The notes: generated by a model not told the origin, from the sequence alone. A DNA stretch of 64,000 nucleotides from Bacillus_BA fengqiuensis (GCA_030813035.1 JAUSTV010000011.1); one strand, 5' to 3'; positions 1-9,100 are shown, counted from the stretch's first letter. Program-made: numbers and translations.

Positions 1-834
1 GTATTGAATCCGCAAGGGCCGGTTGCGCAAAAAGAGTATGATCTCATTATTTTTTCCATTATTTTATGTGCAATTGTCGTCATCCCCGTTTTAGGTCTTC
101 TTGTGTATATCGTGTTCCGTTACCGTGATAAACCGGGAAACAACGCTCCATATACACCAGAGTGGGATGATAGTAAAACGCTTGAAATCATTTGGTGGGG
201 GATTCCAATTGTCATTATCGGTATTCTTGGCTTCTTTACCGCTAAGACGACATATGAATTGGTAGAACCTCCTGAAAAGGATGTAAAACCGATTACCATT
301 CAAGTTACATCGCTTGATTGGAAATGGTTGTTTCAATATCCAGAACAAGAAATTGCGACGGTCAACTATGTGGAAATTCCAGAAGACAAGCCGGTTCAAT
401 TTGTTATTACAGCAGACGCTCCGATGAACTCTTTCTGGGTGCCTCAGCTTGGAGGCCAAGTATATGCGATGCCGGGAATGGCAATGCCGCTTTGGCTGCA
501 AGCCGATCAATCGGGCGAATACTTCGGTGCGGGTGCCAACTTTACGGGAGACGGTTTTGCCCATATGAATTTTAAAGTGATCGCAAAACCGCAAGAAGAG
601 TTCGACGAATGGGTGGCAAGCGTAAAAGAAGAAGCGTCGCCTTTAACCGAGATGGGCTATGAAGAATTGTCAAAGCAGGGTGTGGCAAAAGAAATGTCAT
701 TCTCATCCATCCCTCCGCTTTTATACTATGACACAGTCATGAAAAACGGAGGAGAATATATGGAACATAATGCAAAAACCGCTCTTGAAGCACTTTGTGG
801 TCTAAGATATGGACCGGATTTTGAATCTAAATAA
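1..834 (+). CDS. qoxA: Quinol oxidase aa3 subunit II (QoxA), 5' end outside window
   Basis: Subunit II of the aa3-type menaquinol oxidase, which takes electrons from menaquinol to the haem-copper subunit in the cytoplasmic membrane. The visible part reads in frame from base 1 and begins at the conserved LNPQGPVA segment. In QoxA this lies just after the lipoprotein signal peptide and its cysteine, so about 25-45 residues lie upstream. A TTG at base 4 is therefore not a believable start. Two membrane helices (about residues 14-40 and 60-85) are followed by a cupredoxin-like periplasmic domain. Residues that bind CuA in cytochrome c oxidases are not evident, as expected for a quinol oxidase. 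First gene visible of qoxABCD. Confidence 0.95.
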   Translation, partial: VLNPQGPVAQKEYDLIIFSIILCAIVVIPVLGLLVYIVFRYRDKPGNNAPYTPEWDDSKTLEIIWWGIPIVIIGILGFFTAKTTYELVEPPEKDVKPITIQVTSLDWKWLFQYPEQEIATVNYVEIPEDKPVQFVITADAPMNSFWVPQLGGQVYAMPGMAMPLWLQADQSGEYFGAGANFTGDGFAHMNFKVIAKPQEEFDEWVASVKEEASPLTEMGYEELSKQGVAKEMSFSSIPPLLYYDTVMKNGGEYMEHNAKTALEALCGLRYGPDFESK

Positions 835-863
835 TTGGAGATCAGGGAAAGGAGGAAATCCCT

Positions 864-2831
864 TTGTTCGATAAACTAAAAGATTTCGCATCGGAATTTT
901 TTGTAACAGGCGAACCGCTCATTTATGGTGCGGATGTCTCAATCGTTTTAACAATGATTGGAATTGTCTTCGTTTTAACTTATTTCAAAAAATGGAAATG
1001 GTTATGGCGTGAATGGCTCACAACTGTTGACCATAAGAAAATCGGAATCATGTATATGCTTTCTTCATTACTAATGCTGTTCCGAGGCGGGGTAGACGCT
1101 CTCTTGATGCGTATCCAGCTTGCATTCCCGCAGTGGGAGTTTTTAGACTCGCATCACTATAATGAAATTTTTACGACTCACGGTACGATCATGATCCTAT
1201 TCATGGCGATGCCGCTTATGTTTGCCTTCTTTAATATCGTTGTTCCGCTTCAAATCGGCGCAAGGGACGTAGCGTACCCGTTTTTAAATGCCGTCAGCTT
1301 TTGGTTGTTTTTCTTTGGAGCGATGTTGTTTAACATTTCCTTCGTAATCGGAGGTTCTCCAGCGGCCGGATGGCTTAGCTACCCGCCGTTGTCAGGAACG
1401 GAATTTAGTCCGGGCCCTGGACAGGATTTCTATATTTGGGGAGTTCAGATTTCCGGTATCGGTAGTTTGGCTTCAGGTATTAACTTCATCGTTACGATTT
1501 TAAAAATGCGTGCACCGGGAATGAAGTTAATGGATATGCCATTATTCACTTGGTCCGTATTGGCAAGCTGTATCACCATCATTTTCGCGTTCCCTGTATT
1601 AACGGTGACACTTGCTTTATTATTTGTCGACCGCTTCTTTGACGGACATTTGTTCACGATGGCCGGCGGCGGAAATCCGATGATGTACGTCAACTTAATC
1701 TGGATGTGGGGACATCCTGAGGTATACATCGTTGTCCTTCCTGCATTCGGTATTTTCTCTGAAATTGTGGCGACATTCTCGAAGAAAAAAGTATTCGGTT
1801 ACAAATCAATGGTGTTCTCAATGATGATCATCAGTGTCCTCTCTTATTTCACATGGGTGCATCACTTCTTTACAATGGGTGCAGACGCCAACGTAAACGT
1901 GTTCTTTGCCATCACGACAATGGCGATTGGTATTCCGACAGGGGTAAAAGTATTTAACTGGTTATTCACGATGTTCCGCGGCCGTATTCAAATTACACAG
2001 CCGATGTTATGGACACTCGGATTCATTCCATGCTTTGTTGTCGGAGGAGCGACGGGGGTTATGCTTTCCGTTGCACCAGCAGATTATCAATATCATAACA
2101 GTTATTTCTTAATTGCCCACTTCCACCAAGTGCTAATTGGCGGGGTAGTATTCGGCTTCTTCGCAGGACTTTATTATTGGTGGCCGAAAATGTTTGGCTT
2201 TAAATTGAATGACCGCCTTGGAAAATGGGCGTTCTGGACTTGGAACATCGGGTTCTATGTATGTTTCATGCCGCAATATGCGTTAGGATTCATGGGAATG
2301 ACACGCCGTATTTACGTATATGACTTCGATATGGGCTGGGGTCCATTAAATGTGGTTTCAACCGTCGGAGCATTCTTTATGGGAATCGGCTTCATCTTCC
2401 AGGTAGCCCAAATTCTTCATGGAATTAAGTATGGTGAGCGTGACTTAACAGGTGATCCATGGAATGGCCGTACATTAGAATGGTCCATCCCATCACCGCC
2501 GCCGCATTATAACTTTGCAGTTGTTCCTGAAGTAAAAGGACAAGATGCATGGTGGACAATGAAAGAGGAAATGAAAAATAAAGAGGCTAAAAAGTCCGTC
2601 AACCTTAAGCCGATCCATATGCCGAAAAACTCGGGAATCCCGTTTATCATGTCGGTATTCTGGTTCATTGCCGGCTTTGGCTTGACATTCAATTGGGTAT
2701 GGATGGCCATTTTCGGATTGATTGGAGTAGCAGGATGTATGCTTGCGCGCTCCTTCCAATATGATTCGGATTACTATATTCCGGTTGAAGAGATTAAAAG
2801 CACCGAGGCCTCATTAGGGAGGGTTGTATAA
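864..2831 (+). CDS. qoxB: Quinol oxidase aa3 subunit I (QoxB)
   Basis: Catalytic haem-copper subunit that reduces O2 to water and pumps protons. At 655 residues it is close to the usual QoxB length. Visible motifs: the CuB-site HPEVY near residue 284, the HH pair near residue 332 and HFHQVL near residue 418, which hold CuB and the haems. More than a dozen hydrophobic helices fill the chain. The start is TTG at 864, preceded by AAAGGAGG at about 849-855. No ATG is better placed. The stop overlaps the qoxC ATG by one base (TAATG), so the two are translationally coupled. Confidence 0.97.
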   Translation: MFDKLKDFASEFFVTGEPLIYGADVSIVLTMIGIVFVLTYFKKWKWLWREWLTTVDHKKIGIMYMLSSLLMLFRGGVDALLMRIQLAFPQWEFLDSHHYNEIFTTHGTIMILFMAMPLMFAFFNIVVPLQIGARDVAYPFLNAVSFWLFFFGAMLFNISFVIGGSPAAGWLSYPPLSGTEFSPGPGQDFYIWGVQISGIGSLASGINFIVTILKMRAPGMKLMDMPLFTWSVLASCITIIFAFPVLTVTLALLFVDRFFDGHLFTMAGGGNPMMYVNLIWMWGHPEVYIVVLPAFGIFSEIVATFSKKKVFGYKSMVFSMMIISVLSYFTWVHHFFTMGADANVNVFFAITTMAIGIPTGVKVFNWLFTMFRGRIQITQPMLWTLGFIPCFVVGGATGVMLSVAPADYQYHNSYFLIAHFHQVLIGGVVFGFFAGLYYWWPKMFGFKLNDRLGKWAFWTWNIGFYVCFMPQYALGFMGMTRRIYVYDFDMGWGPLNVVSTVGAFFMGIGFIFQVAQILHGIKYGERDLTGDPWNGRTLEWSIPSPPPHYNFAVVPEVKGQDAWWTMKEEMKNKEAKKSVNLKPIHMPKNSGIPFIMSVFWFIAGFGLTFNWVWMAIFGLIGVAGCMLARSFQYDSDYYIPVEEIKSTEASLGRVV

Positions 2832-3430
2832 TGGCACATGCTGCAGCACATCATGACGAACATCATCATGAAGATCATGAATCGATCAAAGTACTTGGGT
2901 TTTGGTTGTTTCTTGTAACAGACTGTATTTTATTCGGAGCGTTGTTCGCGACATATGCCGTCCTTTGGGATCATACAGCCGGAGGCCCTACAGGAAAAGA
3001 ACTATTTGAAGTACCGGGATTTGTTGCGGAAACCTTCATTCTATTGACGAGCAGTTTCACAAGCGGCCTGGCTGTGCTCGCCATGCAAAAAGGGAAGGTT
3101 AAAAGTTTAATTGGCTGGTTGATCGTAACGGCATTGTTAGGTTTATCATTCATTGGTCTGGAAATCAATGAATTCCGTATCATGGTGCACGAAGGTGCAA
3201 CGATTTCAACAAGTGCGTTCTTAACGGCCTTCTACACGCTGGTTAGTACGCACGGTATCCACGTATCGATCGGATTAGTGTGGATGACTTCCATCATTTT
3301 GCAATTGAAACGCCGCGGCATTACAGATGTCACGAAGCGTAAAGTGACGATCATCAGCTTGTATTGGCACTTCCTTGATGTCGTCTGGATTTTCCTTTAC
3401 ACAGCGGTTTATTTAATGGGGGTGATGTAA
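2831..3430 (+). CDS. qoxC: Quinol oxidase aa3 subunit III (QoxC)
   Basis: Subunit III of the aa3 quinol oxidase, 199 residues with five apparent membrane helices and a His-rich cytoplasmic N-terminus (HAAAHHDEHHHEDHE). The family segment STHGIHVSIGL and the C-terminal YWHFLDVVWIFLYT typical of haem-copper oxidase subunit III are visible. The ATG overlaps the qoxB stop and the gene ends one base before qoxD. It probably stabilises the catalytic subunit rather than taking part directly in electron transfer (family knowledge). Confidence 0.95.
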   Translation: MAHAAAHHDEHHHEDHESIKVLGFWLFLVTDCILFGALFATYAVLWDHTAGGPTGKELFEVPGFVAETFILLTSSFTSGLAVLAMQKGKVKSLIGWLIVTALLGLSFIGLEINEFRIMVHEGATISTSAFLTAFYTLVSTHGIHVSIGLVWMTSIILQLKRRGITDVTKRKVTIISLYWHFLDVVWIFLYTAVYLMGVM

Positions 3431-3431
3431 G

Positions 3432-3737
3432 ATGTCACACGAAGAACATCATGGGTCATTAAAAGCGTACGTCATCGGTTTTATCTTTTCGATTGTATTG
3501 ACGATCATTCCGCTTGTTATGGTATTGAACCATACGTTAAGCAGGGGACCGCTTGCTATGGTTATTATGGGGATGGCCGTTCTGCAGTTTTTCATTCAGT
3601 TGTTTTTCTTCATGCACATTAAAGAAGGAGAAAAACCTCGCTATAATGTCATGGCATTAGTTCTCGGAGTTGTCTTCGTCATTACGATCGTCGCCGGTTC
3701 AATGTGGATCATGACCTTTAACTCGCAAGTGCAATAA
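3432..3737 (+). CDS. qoxD: Quinol oxidase aa3 subunit IV (QoxD)
   Basis: Small subunit IV of the quinol oxidase, 101 residues with three membrane helices and the family segment QFFIQLFFFMHI. It is somewhat shorter than the Bacillus subtilis protein at the C-terminus. It starts one base after the qoxC stop, so it is the last gene of the operon. A strong intrinsic terminator follows immediately. Confidence 0.94.
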   Translation: MSHEEHHGSLKAYVIGFIFSIVLTIIPLVMVLNHTLSRGPLAMVIMGMAVLQFFIQLFFFMHIKEGEKPRYNVMALVLGVVFVITIVAGSMWIMTFNSQVQ

Positions 3738-3740
3738 CGT

Positions 3741-3793
3741 GAATCCTCAATAAGCGGGAGATAGAAACTCTCGCGCTTATTGGGGATTCTTTA
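3741..3793 (+). terminator. Intrinsic terminator of qoxABCD
   Basis: A long, almost perfect inverted repeat (arm GAATCCTCAATAAGCGGGAG, pairing across a 7-base loop with the complementary arm ending GGGGATTC) followed by a short T-rich stretch, directly after qoxD. Confidence 0.9.
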
Positions 3794-3800
3794 TATGTAA

Positions 3801-3853
3801 ATGAAAAAAGCCTGCACCCCATGCCAACTAGACATAGCTGCCGGCTTTTTCAT
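3801..3853. terminator. Second, bidirectional-looking hairpin after qoxD
   Basis: A GAAAAAAGCCTGCA arm pairs with TGCCGGCTTTTTC across a loop of about 28 bases. A-rich and T-rich outer ends allow termination in either direction. It sits between two stronger terminators in a 334-base stretch that holds no convincing gene. An open frame over it lacks a ribosome-binding site. Confidence 0.5.
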
Positions 3854-4017
3854 TGAAAAAGTCCTGATCGATTCAGCTTTTTTCGATGAATCCACCTTAA
3901 TTTTTAAACGTAATTATAGCGCTTTATATACATTCCACTTAATAATTCGACACATCTTCATCCCATCGAGCGACACTCACAATTGATGATTCAGGCAGCT
4001 TGTCGACGCTTAGGCGA

Positions 4018-4056
4018 AAATAAAGGCCATGGACGTTTTATCCATGGCCTTTATTT
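4018..4056 (-). terminator. Intrinsic terminator of yjlC-ndh
   Basis: Perfect stem AAATAAAGGCCATGGA / TCCATGGCCTTTATTT with an 8-base loop, just beyond the ndh stop. The outer A/T ends would also let it work on the plus strand. Confidence 0.85.
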
Positions 4057-4071
4057 ATGTCGATTTATAAA

Positions 4072-5256
4072 TTAGTGTTGTACGAGGCTGAACAGACCTT
4101 TAATATGTGACAAATAACGAACGTTACTTGCTTCTTTCATTAAAGTAGCCGGTAAGCCTTTAAGTGGAGTTTCATTTGCTCCAATTGTAGCAACCGCATC
4201 TTTACGACCTAAGCTTGCAAGTGTACCAGAGTTTACTGGAGCAAACTTTTCAAATGTTTTATCTTGTAAGTATGCGAATAGGTTGTATCCAACAAGTTCA
4301 CCCATTTGCCATGCGTTTTGTGCTGTAGGTGCGTATGGACGGCCGCCTTCTTCAGGGAAGGCAACAGCGCTGTCACCAACGACAAATACGTCGCTGTGGG
4401 AAGTAGATTGAAGATATTCATTAACCGTTGCACGGCCGCGGTCTACAGCAAGCCCAGATTGGCCCACTAGCGGGTTACCTTGAACTCCACCTGTCCAAAC
4501 GAACGTGTTAGCAACGATTTTTTGGCCATCTTTTAAGTCGATTTCATTTCCGTTAACATTCGTTACAGGAAGACCTGTCAAGAATTGAACGCCGCGCTTT
4601 TCTAAACTAGCCGTTGCACGCTCGATTAAATGATCAGGTAAAACCGGAAGAATTTTTGGACCAGCTTCTACAAGCATGATTTTCAATTCTTTTGGATCTA
4701 CGCCGTACTGTTTAGCCACTTTCGGCATGTGGTCAACAATTTCACCAACCAATTCAACGCCGGTTAAGCCGCCGCCGCCGATTAGAATTGTTGCATCCGC
4801 TTCATTTTTCGTTTTCGCATATTCACGGATGCGGTCTTCGATATGATTGTAAACTTTGTTTGCATCAGCAACAGATTTTAACACCATGCTGTGCTCTTCA
4901 AGTCCTGGAATACCGAAGTAAGCCGTTGTACTTCCTAAACCGACCACAAGGGCATCGTATGATAAAGTAGAACCGTCAGAAAGCTTTACTTCTTTGTTAT
5001 CTGCTGAAAAAGTTTCAACCTTTGCGATTTTAAGATCGATATCTTTTCCTTTGAAAAGTTTCGCTAAAGGTAAAGCAACTGCTCCTTCAGAAGTAGTGCC
5101 ACCTGCAAGGCGATGTAATTCCGTGATGATTTGGTGTGTCGGGTATTGGTTTATTACCGTAATCTTCGCTTCAGCTTTATTTAAGTATTTACGAGCGGTT
5201 AAAGCAGTTAAAAGTCCACCATAACCTGCACCTAAGATGACAATATGTTTTGACAT
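4072..5256 (-). CDS. ndh: Type II NADH dehydrogenase (NADH:menaquinone oxidoreductase)
   Basis: Single-subunit, non-pumping NADH:menaquinone oxidoreductase at the inner face of the membrane. 394 residues, the same length as B. subtilis Ndh and very similar to it by eye. The N-terminal FAD-binding Rossmann motif GAGYGG is at residues 9-14, a second nucleotide-binding motif GGGGLTG lies near residue 160, and the FAD-contacting segment VVGDSA lies near residue 297. Start ATG has GGGGGAG in front. It follows yjlC by 43 bases as in B. subtilis, and the pair probably forms one Rex-controlled operon that adjusts NADH oxidation to the NADH/NAD+ ratio. Confidence 0.95.
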   Translation of the reverse strand: MSKHIVILGAGYGGLLTALTARKYLNKAEAKITVINQYPTHQIITELHRLAGGTTSEGAVALPLAKLFKGKDIDLKIAKVETFSADNKEVKLSDGSTLSYDALVVGLGSTTAYFGIPGLEEHSMVLKSVADANKVYNHIEDRIREYAKTKNEADATILIGGGGLTGVELVGEIVDHMPKVAKQYGVDPKELKIMLVEAGPKILPVLPDHLIERATASLEKRGVQFLTGLPVTNVNGNEIDLKDGQKIVANTFVWTGGVQGNPLVGQSGLAVDRGRATVNEYLQSTSHSDVFVVGDSAVAFPEEGGRPYAPTAQNAWQMGELVGYNLFAYLQDKTFEKFAPVNSGTLASLGRKDAVATIGANETPLKGLPATLMKEASNVRYLSHIKGLFSLVQH

Positions 5257-5299
5257 AGTTTACTCCCCCGTATTTTTACTAAGTTGAATATAGAATGAA

Positions 5300-5737
5300 T
5301 TACTTATTGCGAGTTGCATTGATTTCAAGGTAAGCATTTACGAAACGGAAAAGCTTCTGCGCTTGCGGGTCTTTTAACATTCTTAAAAGACCGAAAAGGC
5401 CGATTACTTCATTGCTTTCCTCTGCGCGGTCTTTCGCTTCGATAGCAGTTGCTGCAATGTTTTTAACTGTGTCTGCTACAGGCTCTGCAATTTCTTTGAT
5501 GGCGCTGACCGTATCATTCTTTAACACGTCATCAGTTGCGACTGATTGAGCAAAGTCATAAGACTTAGTTAAAACAGTTACAAGCTCCGTTAATTTTGGT
5601 AGCTGTTCTACAAGAGTTGTTAAAGAATCCTGAACCTCTGGCTTTAATAACTGATCAAGGATATCAAGTTGTTCTTGGCGAATGGACAAATTAACTGATT
5701 CTTGTTCAGGCTTTGTTTGAGTCAATGTTTGTGGCAT
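5300..5737 (-). CDS. yjlC: DUF1641 protein YjlC
   Basis: 145-residue DUF1641 protein of unknown biochemical role, always seen upstream of ndh in Bacillus. The chain is mostly helical and acidic, with a conserved central stretch (EVIGLFGLLRMLKDP) typical of the family. Start ATG has GAGGAGA eight bases upstream. A sigma-A-like promoter and a Rex-like operator lie in the 120 bases before it. It may support Ndh function or membrane association, but this is inference from gene order only. Confidence 0.88.
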   Translation of the reverse strand: MPQTLTQTKPEQESVNLSIRQEQLDILDQLLKPEVQDSLTTLVEQLPKLTELVTVLTKSYDFAQSVATDDVLKNDTVSAIKEIAEPVADTVKNIAATAIEAKDRAEESNEVIGLFGLLRMLKDPQAQKLFRFVNAYLEINATRNK

Positions 5738-5799
5738 ATTTAATTCTCCTCTGCGATAGTATTACTCCTAAATGTATGGGATTATGAATCCCCTTTCTT

Positions 5800-5829
5800 A
5801 TGATAACTCTAGCCGACTAAAAAACTCAA
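5800..5829 (-). promoter_or_regulatory. Probable sigma-A promoter of yjlC-ndh
   Basis: On the minus strand a -35 TTGAGT and a -10 TATCAT are separated by 18 bases, about 63 bases before the yjlC start. The Rex-like site lies six bases upstream of the -35. Confidence 0.5.
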
Positions 5830-5835
5830 GAGGAT

Positions 5836-5853
5836 TCGTGAAATATTACACAA
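5836..5853. promoter_or_regulatory. Rex-type redox operator
   Basis: TCGTGAAATATTACACAA matches the Rex consensus TTGTGAAATATTTCACAA in 16 of 18 positions and is an imperfect palindrome. Rex is the NADH-sensing repressor that controls yjlC-ndh in B. subtilis, so the position is as expected. Confidence 0.75.
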
Positions 5854-5884
5854 TATGCTCACATGAAATATCTTCATCTAGAAA

Positions 5885-5935
5885 ATGAAAAAACCTGCCC
5901 ACTCTCCATCTGCGGAAAGGTGACAGGCTTTTTAT
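5885..5935 (-). terminator. Intrinsic terminator of nupC
   Basis: On the minus strand a GCCTGTCAC / GTGGGCAGG stem is followed by six T residues, directly after the nupC stop. Confidence 0.8.
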
Positions 5936-5939
5936 TAAA

Positions 5940-7121
5940 TTATAAAACAAAACTTACAATAATTGCCGATAACACACTTACTAAAGTAGCACCGTATAAT
6001 AACTTTAATCCAAAGCGGGCCACAACGTTTCCTTGTTTTTCATTCAAGCCTTTTACCGCACCGGCAATAATACCGATCGATGAGAAGTTGGCAAAGGATA
6101 CAAGGAAGACGGAAATGATGCCTAATGTACGCGGGCTCATTTCAGGTGCAACTTTCGCTAAATCCATCATGGCAACGAATTCATTTGTGACGAGTTTAGT
6201 CGCCATAATGCCGCCGGCTGGAACGACTTCAGCAAGCGGGATACTCATGATGAAGGCGAAAGGAGCGAACACATACCCCAAAATTTGCTGGAAAGTGATT
6301 CCGAACGCTAAATCGAACACATTGTTGATGGCTGCCATTAATGCCACGAAACCAATCAGCATGGCACCGACGATGATGGCTACTTTGAAGCCGTCCATAA
6401 TGTATTCTCCCAGCATTTCAAAAAAGCTTTGTTTCTCTTCCTCTTGCACTTCTAAAATATCTTCACGGTCCTCTACTGTATAAGGGTTAATAACAGAAGC
6501 AATAATAAATCCGCCAAATAAATTGATGACAATCGCTGTTACCACATATCTTGGTTCAATCATGGTCATGTAAGCACCGACGATCGACATCGAAACCGTT
6601 GACATCGCGGAAGCACATAATGTGTATAAACGGTGGGGCGGCAATTGGCCGAGCTGTTTTTTCACAGTAATAAATACTTCTGATTGCCCAACCATGGCAG
6701 AAGCGACTGCGTTATACGACTCCAATTTACCCATTCCATTGATCTTGCTTAAGATCAACCCAATTCCTCTCATGATGAAAGGAAGAATTTTGAAATACTG
6801 AAAAATACCAATTAAAACAGAAATGAATACGATCGGGAGCAGTACGCCCAGGAAAAAAGACATTTGTCCTTCATTGGCGATTCCACCGAAGACAAAGTTG
6901 ATTCCTTCAGCCGCATAGGCTAAAAGTTTTTCGAAAACCTTCGCAATTCCCGTAATGAGCACCAAGCCAAATTTCGTATTTAGCAATACATAGGCTAACA
7001 ATAACTGAATAACTACCATAATAATGATCGGTTTATATTTAATGTTTTTTCGATCGTTGCTGGCTGCAAACGCTAACCCAAGTACGACGAACAATCCTAA
7101 AATTGAAATTAAATATTGCAT
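5940..7121 (-). CDS. nupC: Concentrative nucleoside transporter (NupC family)
   Basis: Cation-coupled nucleoside importer of the CNT family, 393 residues, the typical length. Order of parts: N-terminal helices, the Nucleos_tra2 N-terminal domain with GQSEVFITVKK near residue 147, a gate domain, then the C-terminal transport domain with FVAMMDLAKV. About eight to ten membrane helices. Start ATG has GCGGAGG upstream. Cytidine deaminase lies 117 bases upstream on the same strand, so imported cytidine can be deaminated to uridine. The pair resembles the pyrimidine-nucleoside salvage genes of other Bacillus, although there cdd is often elsewhere. Confidence 0.92.
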   Translation of the reverse strand: MQYLISILGLFVVLGLAFAASNDRKNIKYKPIIIMVVIQLLLAYVLLNTKFGLVLITGIAKVFEKLLAYAAEGINFVFGGIANEGQMSFFLGVLLPIVFISVLIGIFQYFKILPFIMRGIGLILSKINGMGKLESYNAVASAMVGQSEVFITVKKQLGQLPPHRLYTLCASAMSTVSMSIVGAYMTMIEPRYVVTAIVINLFGGFIIASVINPYTVEDREDILEVQEEEKQSFFEMLGEYIMDGFKVAIIVGAMLIGFVALMAAINNVFDLAFGITFQQILGYVFAPFAFIMSIPLAEVVPAGGIMATKLVTNEFVAMMDLAKVAPEMSPRTLGIISVFLVSFANFSSIGIIAGAVKGLNEKQGNVVARFGLKLLYGATLVSVLSAIIVSFVL

Positions 7122-7238
7122 GTTGAACCTCCGCTAAGTTGTTATCATAGAAAAGAGAGCATATGGCCGTTGGAAAGGCATACAACATCCGTTCCAATGA
7201 TTGGCATTCCTATTAATATCATTTAGTTTACCCAGTAA

Positions 7239-7637
7239 TTATTGATGTAAATCTTGAGATGAGAAAAAACCGGGAAGCAGCTCTTGGATCGTGGTTTCAT
7301 GCACATCTCCCTTTAAATTGGCTAAAATGATGTTCGTATGCTCATCGCAAAATTCCGCCATCACTTGGCGGCATGCTCCGCATGGAGAAATGGGCCCGTC
7401 CGTATCACCGACAATTGCAATGGCCTTTACGGCTTTTTCCCCATTTGCAACCGCTGTAAACAATGCCGTTCTTTCTGCACAGTTCGTTAATCCATACGAT
7501 GCATTTTCAATATTGCATCCGCGGTAAACGTTATCATTCTTTGTCAGGACCGCTGCGCCAACCTGGAAAGTGGAGTAGGGGGCATGTGCTTGTTTCCGGG
7601 CCTCGATGGCTTCGTTAATCAATGTTTGAATCGTCAT
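7239..7637 (-). CDS. cdd: Cytidine deaminase
   Basis: Hydrolytic deamination of cytidine and deoxycytidine to uridine forms. 132 residues from the chosen ATG at 7637 (MTIQTL), which has CGGAGTG 7 bases before it. An in-frame ATG six codons further upstream has no ribosome-binding site. Zinc-site motifs are present: NCAERTALF with the catalytic Glu, and PCGACRQ with the two zinc cysteines. The length fits the small homotetrameric T-CDA class. Next to nupC, indicating nucleoside salvage. Confidence 0.93.
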   Translation of the reverse strand: MTIQTLINEAIEARKQAHAPYSTFQVGAAVLTKNDNVYRGCNIENASYGLTNCAERTALFTAVANGEKAVKAIAIVGDTDGPISPCGACRQVMAEFCDEHTNIILANLKGDVHETTIQELLPGFFSSQDLHQ

Positions 7638-8262
7638 TTCGTTCACTCCGTTCATATGGATGTAATAATAATGGTTTATCTTTAAATTGAAACGTCATCA
7701 ACAGCGTCTTGCTGTCCATTGAATGGCAGAAAATCACTTTCTATAATAGCCACTGCAAAATTTACGCGATATGATAGCGGTTTCAATTAATGCCAACTTG
7801 GCGATATCGAGAGAGAATCAGAAGTTTTATCTATTTTAAGATTAATAACATAAAGGAGATTTGTTTCCAGCACTCCATCGTATGATGTCTGACCTCCGAC
7901 AATAATACTATACTTGTAAAATGATCAATTTTCAACTATAAAAAAAGAGAGAAAGGAAGATTTTTTATAATCGTTTTGTTTTCTTTCGTGTTTTTTGTGT
8001 GGAGAGTAAGAAAAAGACGAAAGCTAAAGAAGCGTTGGTATTTTTTGTGCTGTAAGGATGAAAAAGGACGAACTATCCAAACTGAAAGGGTCATAACGCA
8101 AAAAGGAGAAGCCAAATGTCCTTCCTTCTTACTTTGGAAAGACGAAAAAAGAAATGCTGAAATATTCGGAGGAAAATGAGTTTTTTTCCTTTTAATGCAA
8201 ACCAACACAAAAATATGGTAATGTTAAGAAGTGTTTAAACAGCAATAAGGAGGCTATTTCAT
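7638..8262. other. 625-base region without a convincing gene
   Basis: AT-rich. It must hold the divergent control regions of cdd and the ASCH gene. A 67-codon plus-strand frame at 7976-8179 is Lys/Arg-rich, has no well-placed ribosome-binding site and no recognisable similarity. A 15-base string, AAATCACTTTCTATA, at about 7731 recurs at about 9165, which may be chance. I see no terminator or RNA structure that I trust. Confidence 0.4.
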
Positions 8263-8613
8263 ATGACAACTCAAAACGAAAACAATGCGTTACCGCCTAA
8301 AACCTGTACAATCGAACGTCTCGTTACTCTTCCGGAAGACGTCGAAAAAGTACTGGCAGGACAAAAAACAGCTACTCGCCGTAACGGCAGATATGCGGAT
8401 ATTGGTGAAATCATGACTCTAAATGACAAGGATTTTGTCGTTGAACGTGTATACTCCCAATCTCTTGGCGAGTTGACCGATGAGCATGCCCGCCAGGAAG
8501 GATATGAAAGCGTGGAGGAGTACAAGCAATCCATCTTATCCATCCATCCCGGAATGCCTTGGCTTCCGCAAATGAGAGTATGGGTTCATGAGTTTCGCGC
8601 CGTTGAAAAATAA
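8263..8613 (+). CDS. ASCH-domain protein
   Basis: 116-residue protein with an ASCH fold, a beta-barrel domain related to PUA domains and thought to bind RNA or modified nucleosides. The ASCH signature G-x-K-x-x-x-x-R is present as GQKTATRR near residue 33, followed by GEIMTLNDKDFVVERV and the C-terminal MRVWVHEF. Start ATG has AAGGAGG nine bases upstream. Followed 12 bases later by a small membrane protein gene, possibly co-transcribed. Molecular substrate unknown; E. coli YqfB, a related family, hydrolyses N4-acetylcytidine, but I cannot assign that activity here. Confidence 0.8.
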   Translation: MTTQNENNALPPKTCTIERLVTLPEDVEKVLAGQKTATRRNGRYADIGEIMTLNDKDFVVERVYSQSLGELTDEHARQEGYESVEEYKQSILSIHPGMPWLPQMRVWVHEFRAVEK

Positions 8614-8625
8614 TCTGACGAAACC

Positions 8626-9066
8626 ATGAGCATCGGGTATAAACTTCTTTTGTATATACATATCTCAAGTGTTATTCTGTCCATCGGGCCGTTTATCGTC
8701 CTTCTTCCGATGATTGGTAAATTACGCTCTGCCCAGGGGCCGGTGCAAGGGATCTACCTCGATGCTTTCCGGTTTGTCATCAGGCTCTCCAAGCATGCGG
8801 GACATGTATTAGTCGCTTCGGGAATCTTGCTTGTCATTGCCGGTCCCTGGTCGTGGGGAGCGTCTTGGATTGTAGCGACGATTTTCATTTTAGTGAGCTC
8901 TTTGTTTTTTCTTGCTCGTGCCTTCTCGCCGGCAATCCGGAAAATTGAGGAACGCAGTCAGGAGAAGAATGCTGCGGTACGAACGCTTCACCGCGCGATT
9001 TGGATGTATCTTTTCCTTTTAATGGCGATGCTGTGGTTTATGGTGGCAAAGCCAGTGCTATGGTAA
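8626..9066 (+). CDS. Four-helix membrane protein, DUF2269-like
   Basis: 146-residue integral membrane protein with four hydrophobic segments (about residues 6-28, 58-76, 80-100 and 125-143). The first helix carries HISSVILSIGPF, like the His-bearing first helix of DUF2269 proteins. Two Arg/Lys-rich loops probably face the cytoplasm. No ribosome-binding site of good strength precedes the ATG, and it starts 12 bases after the ASCH gene, so it may be translated by coupling. Function unknown. A strong terminator follows. Confidence 0.65.
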   Translation: MSIGYKLLLYIHISSVILSIGPFIVLLPMIGKLRSAQGPVQGIYLDAFRFVIRLSKHAGHVLVASGILLVIAGPWSWGASWIVATIFILVSSLFFLARAFSPAIRKIEERSQEKNAAVRTLHRAIWMYLFLLMAMLWFMVAKPVLW

Positions 9067-9100
9067 AGGGAAATTGAATGTCAGAAGATAAAGAAATGAG

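Noticed and set aside
1..6. TTG at base 4 as the qoxA start
   Set aside because: The conserved LNPQGPVA lies after the signal peptide in QoxA, so the real start is before the window.
5863..6483. 206-codon plus-strand frame over the end of nupC
   Set aside because: It is the complement of nupC and begins in the terminator hairpin.
7976..8179. 67-codon Lys/Arg-rich frame before the ASCH gene
   Set aside because: No start with a properly spaced Shine-Dalgarno, biased composition from A-rich DNA.
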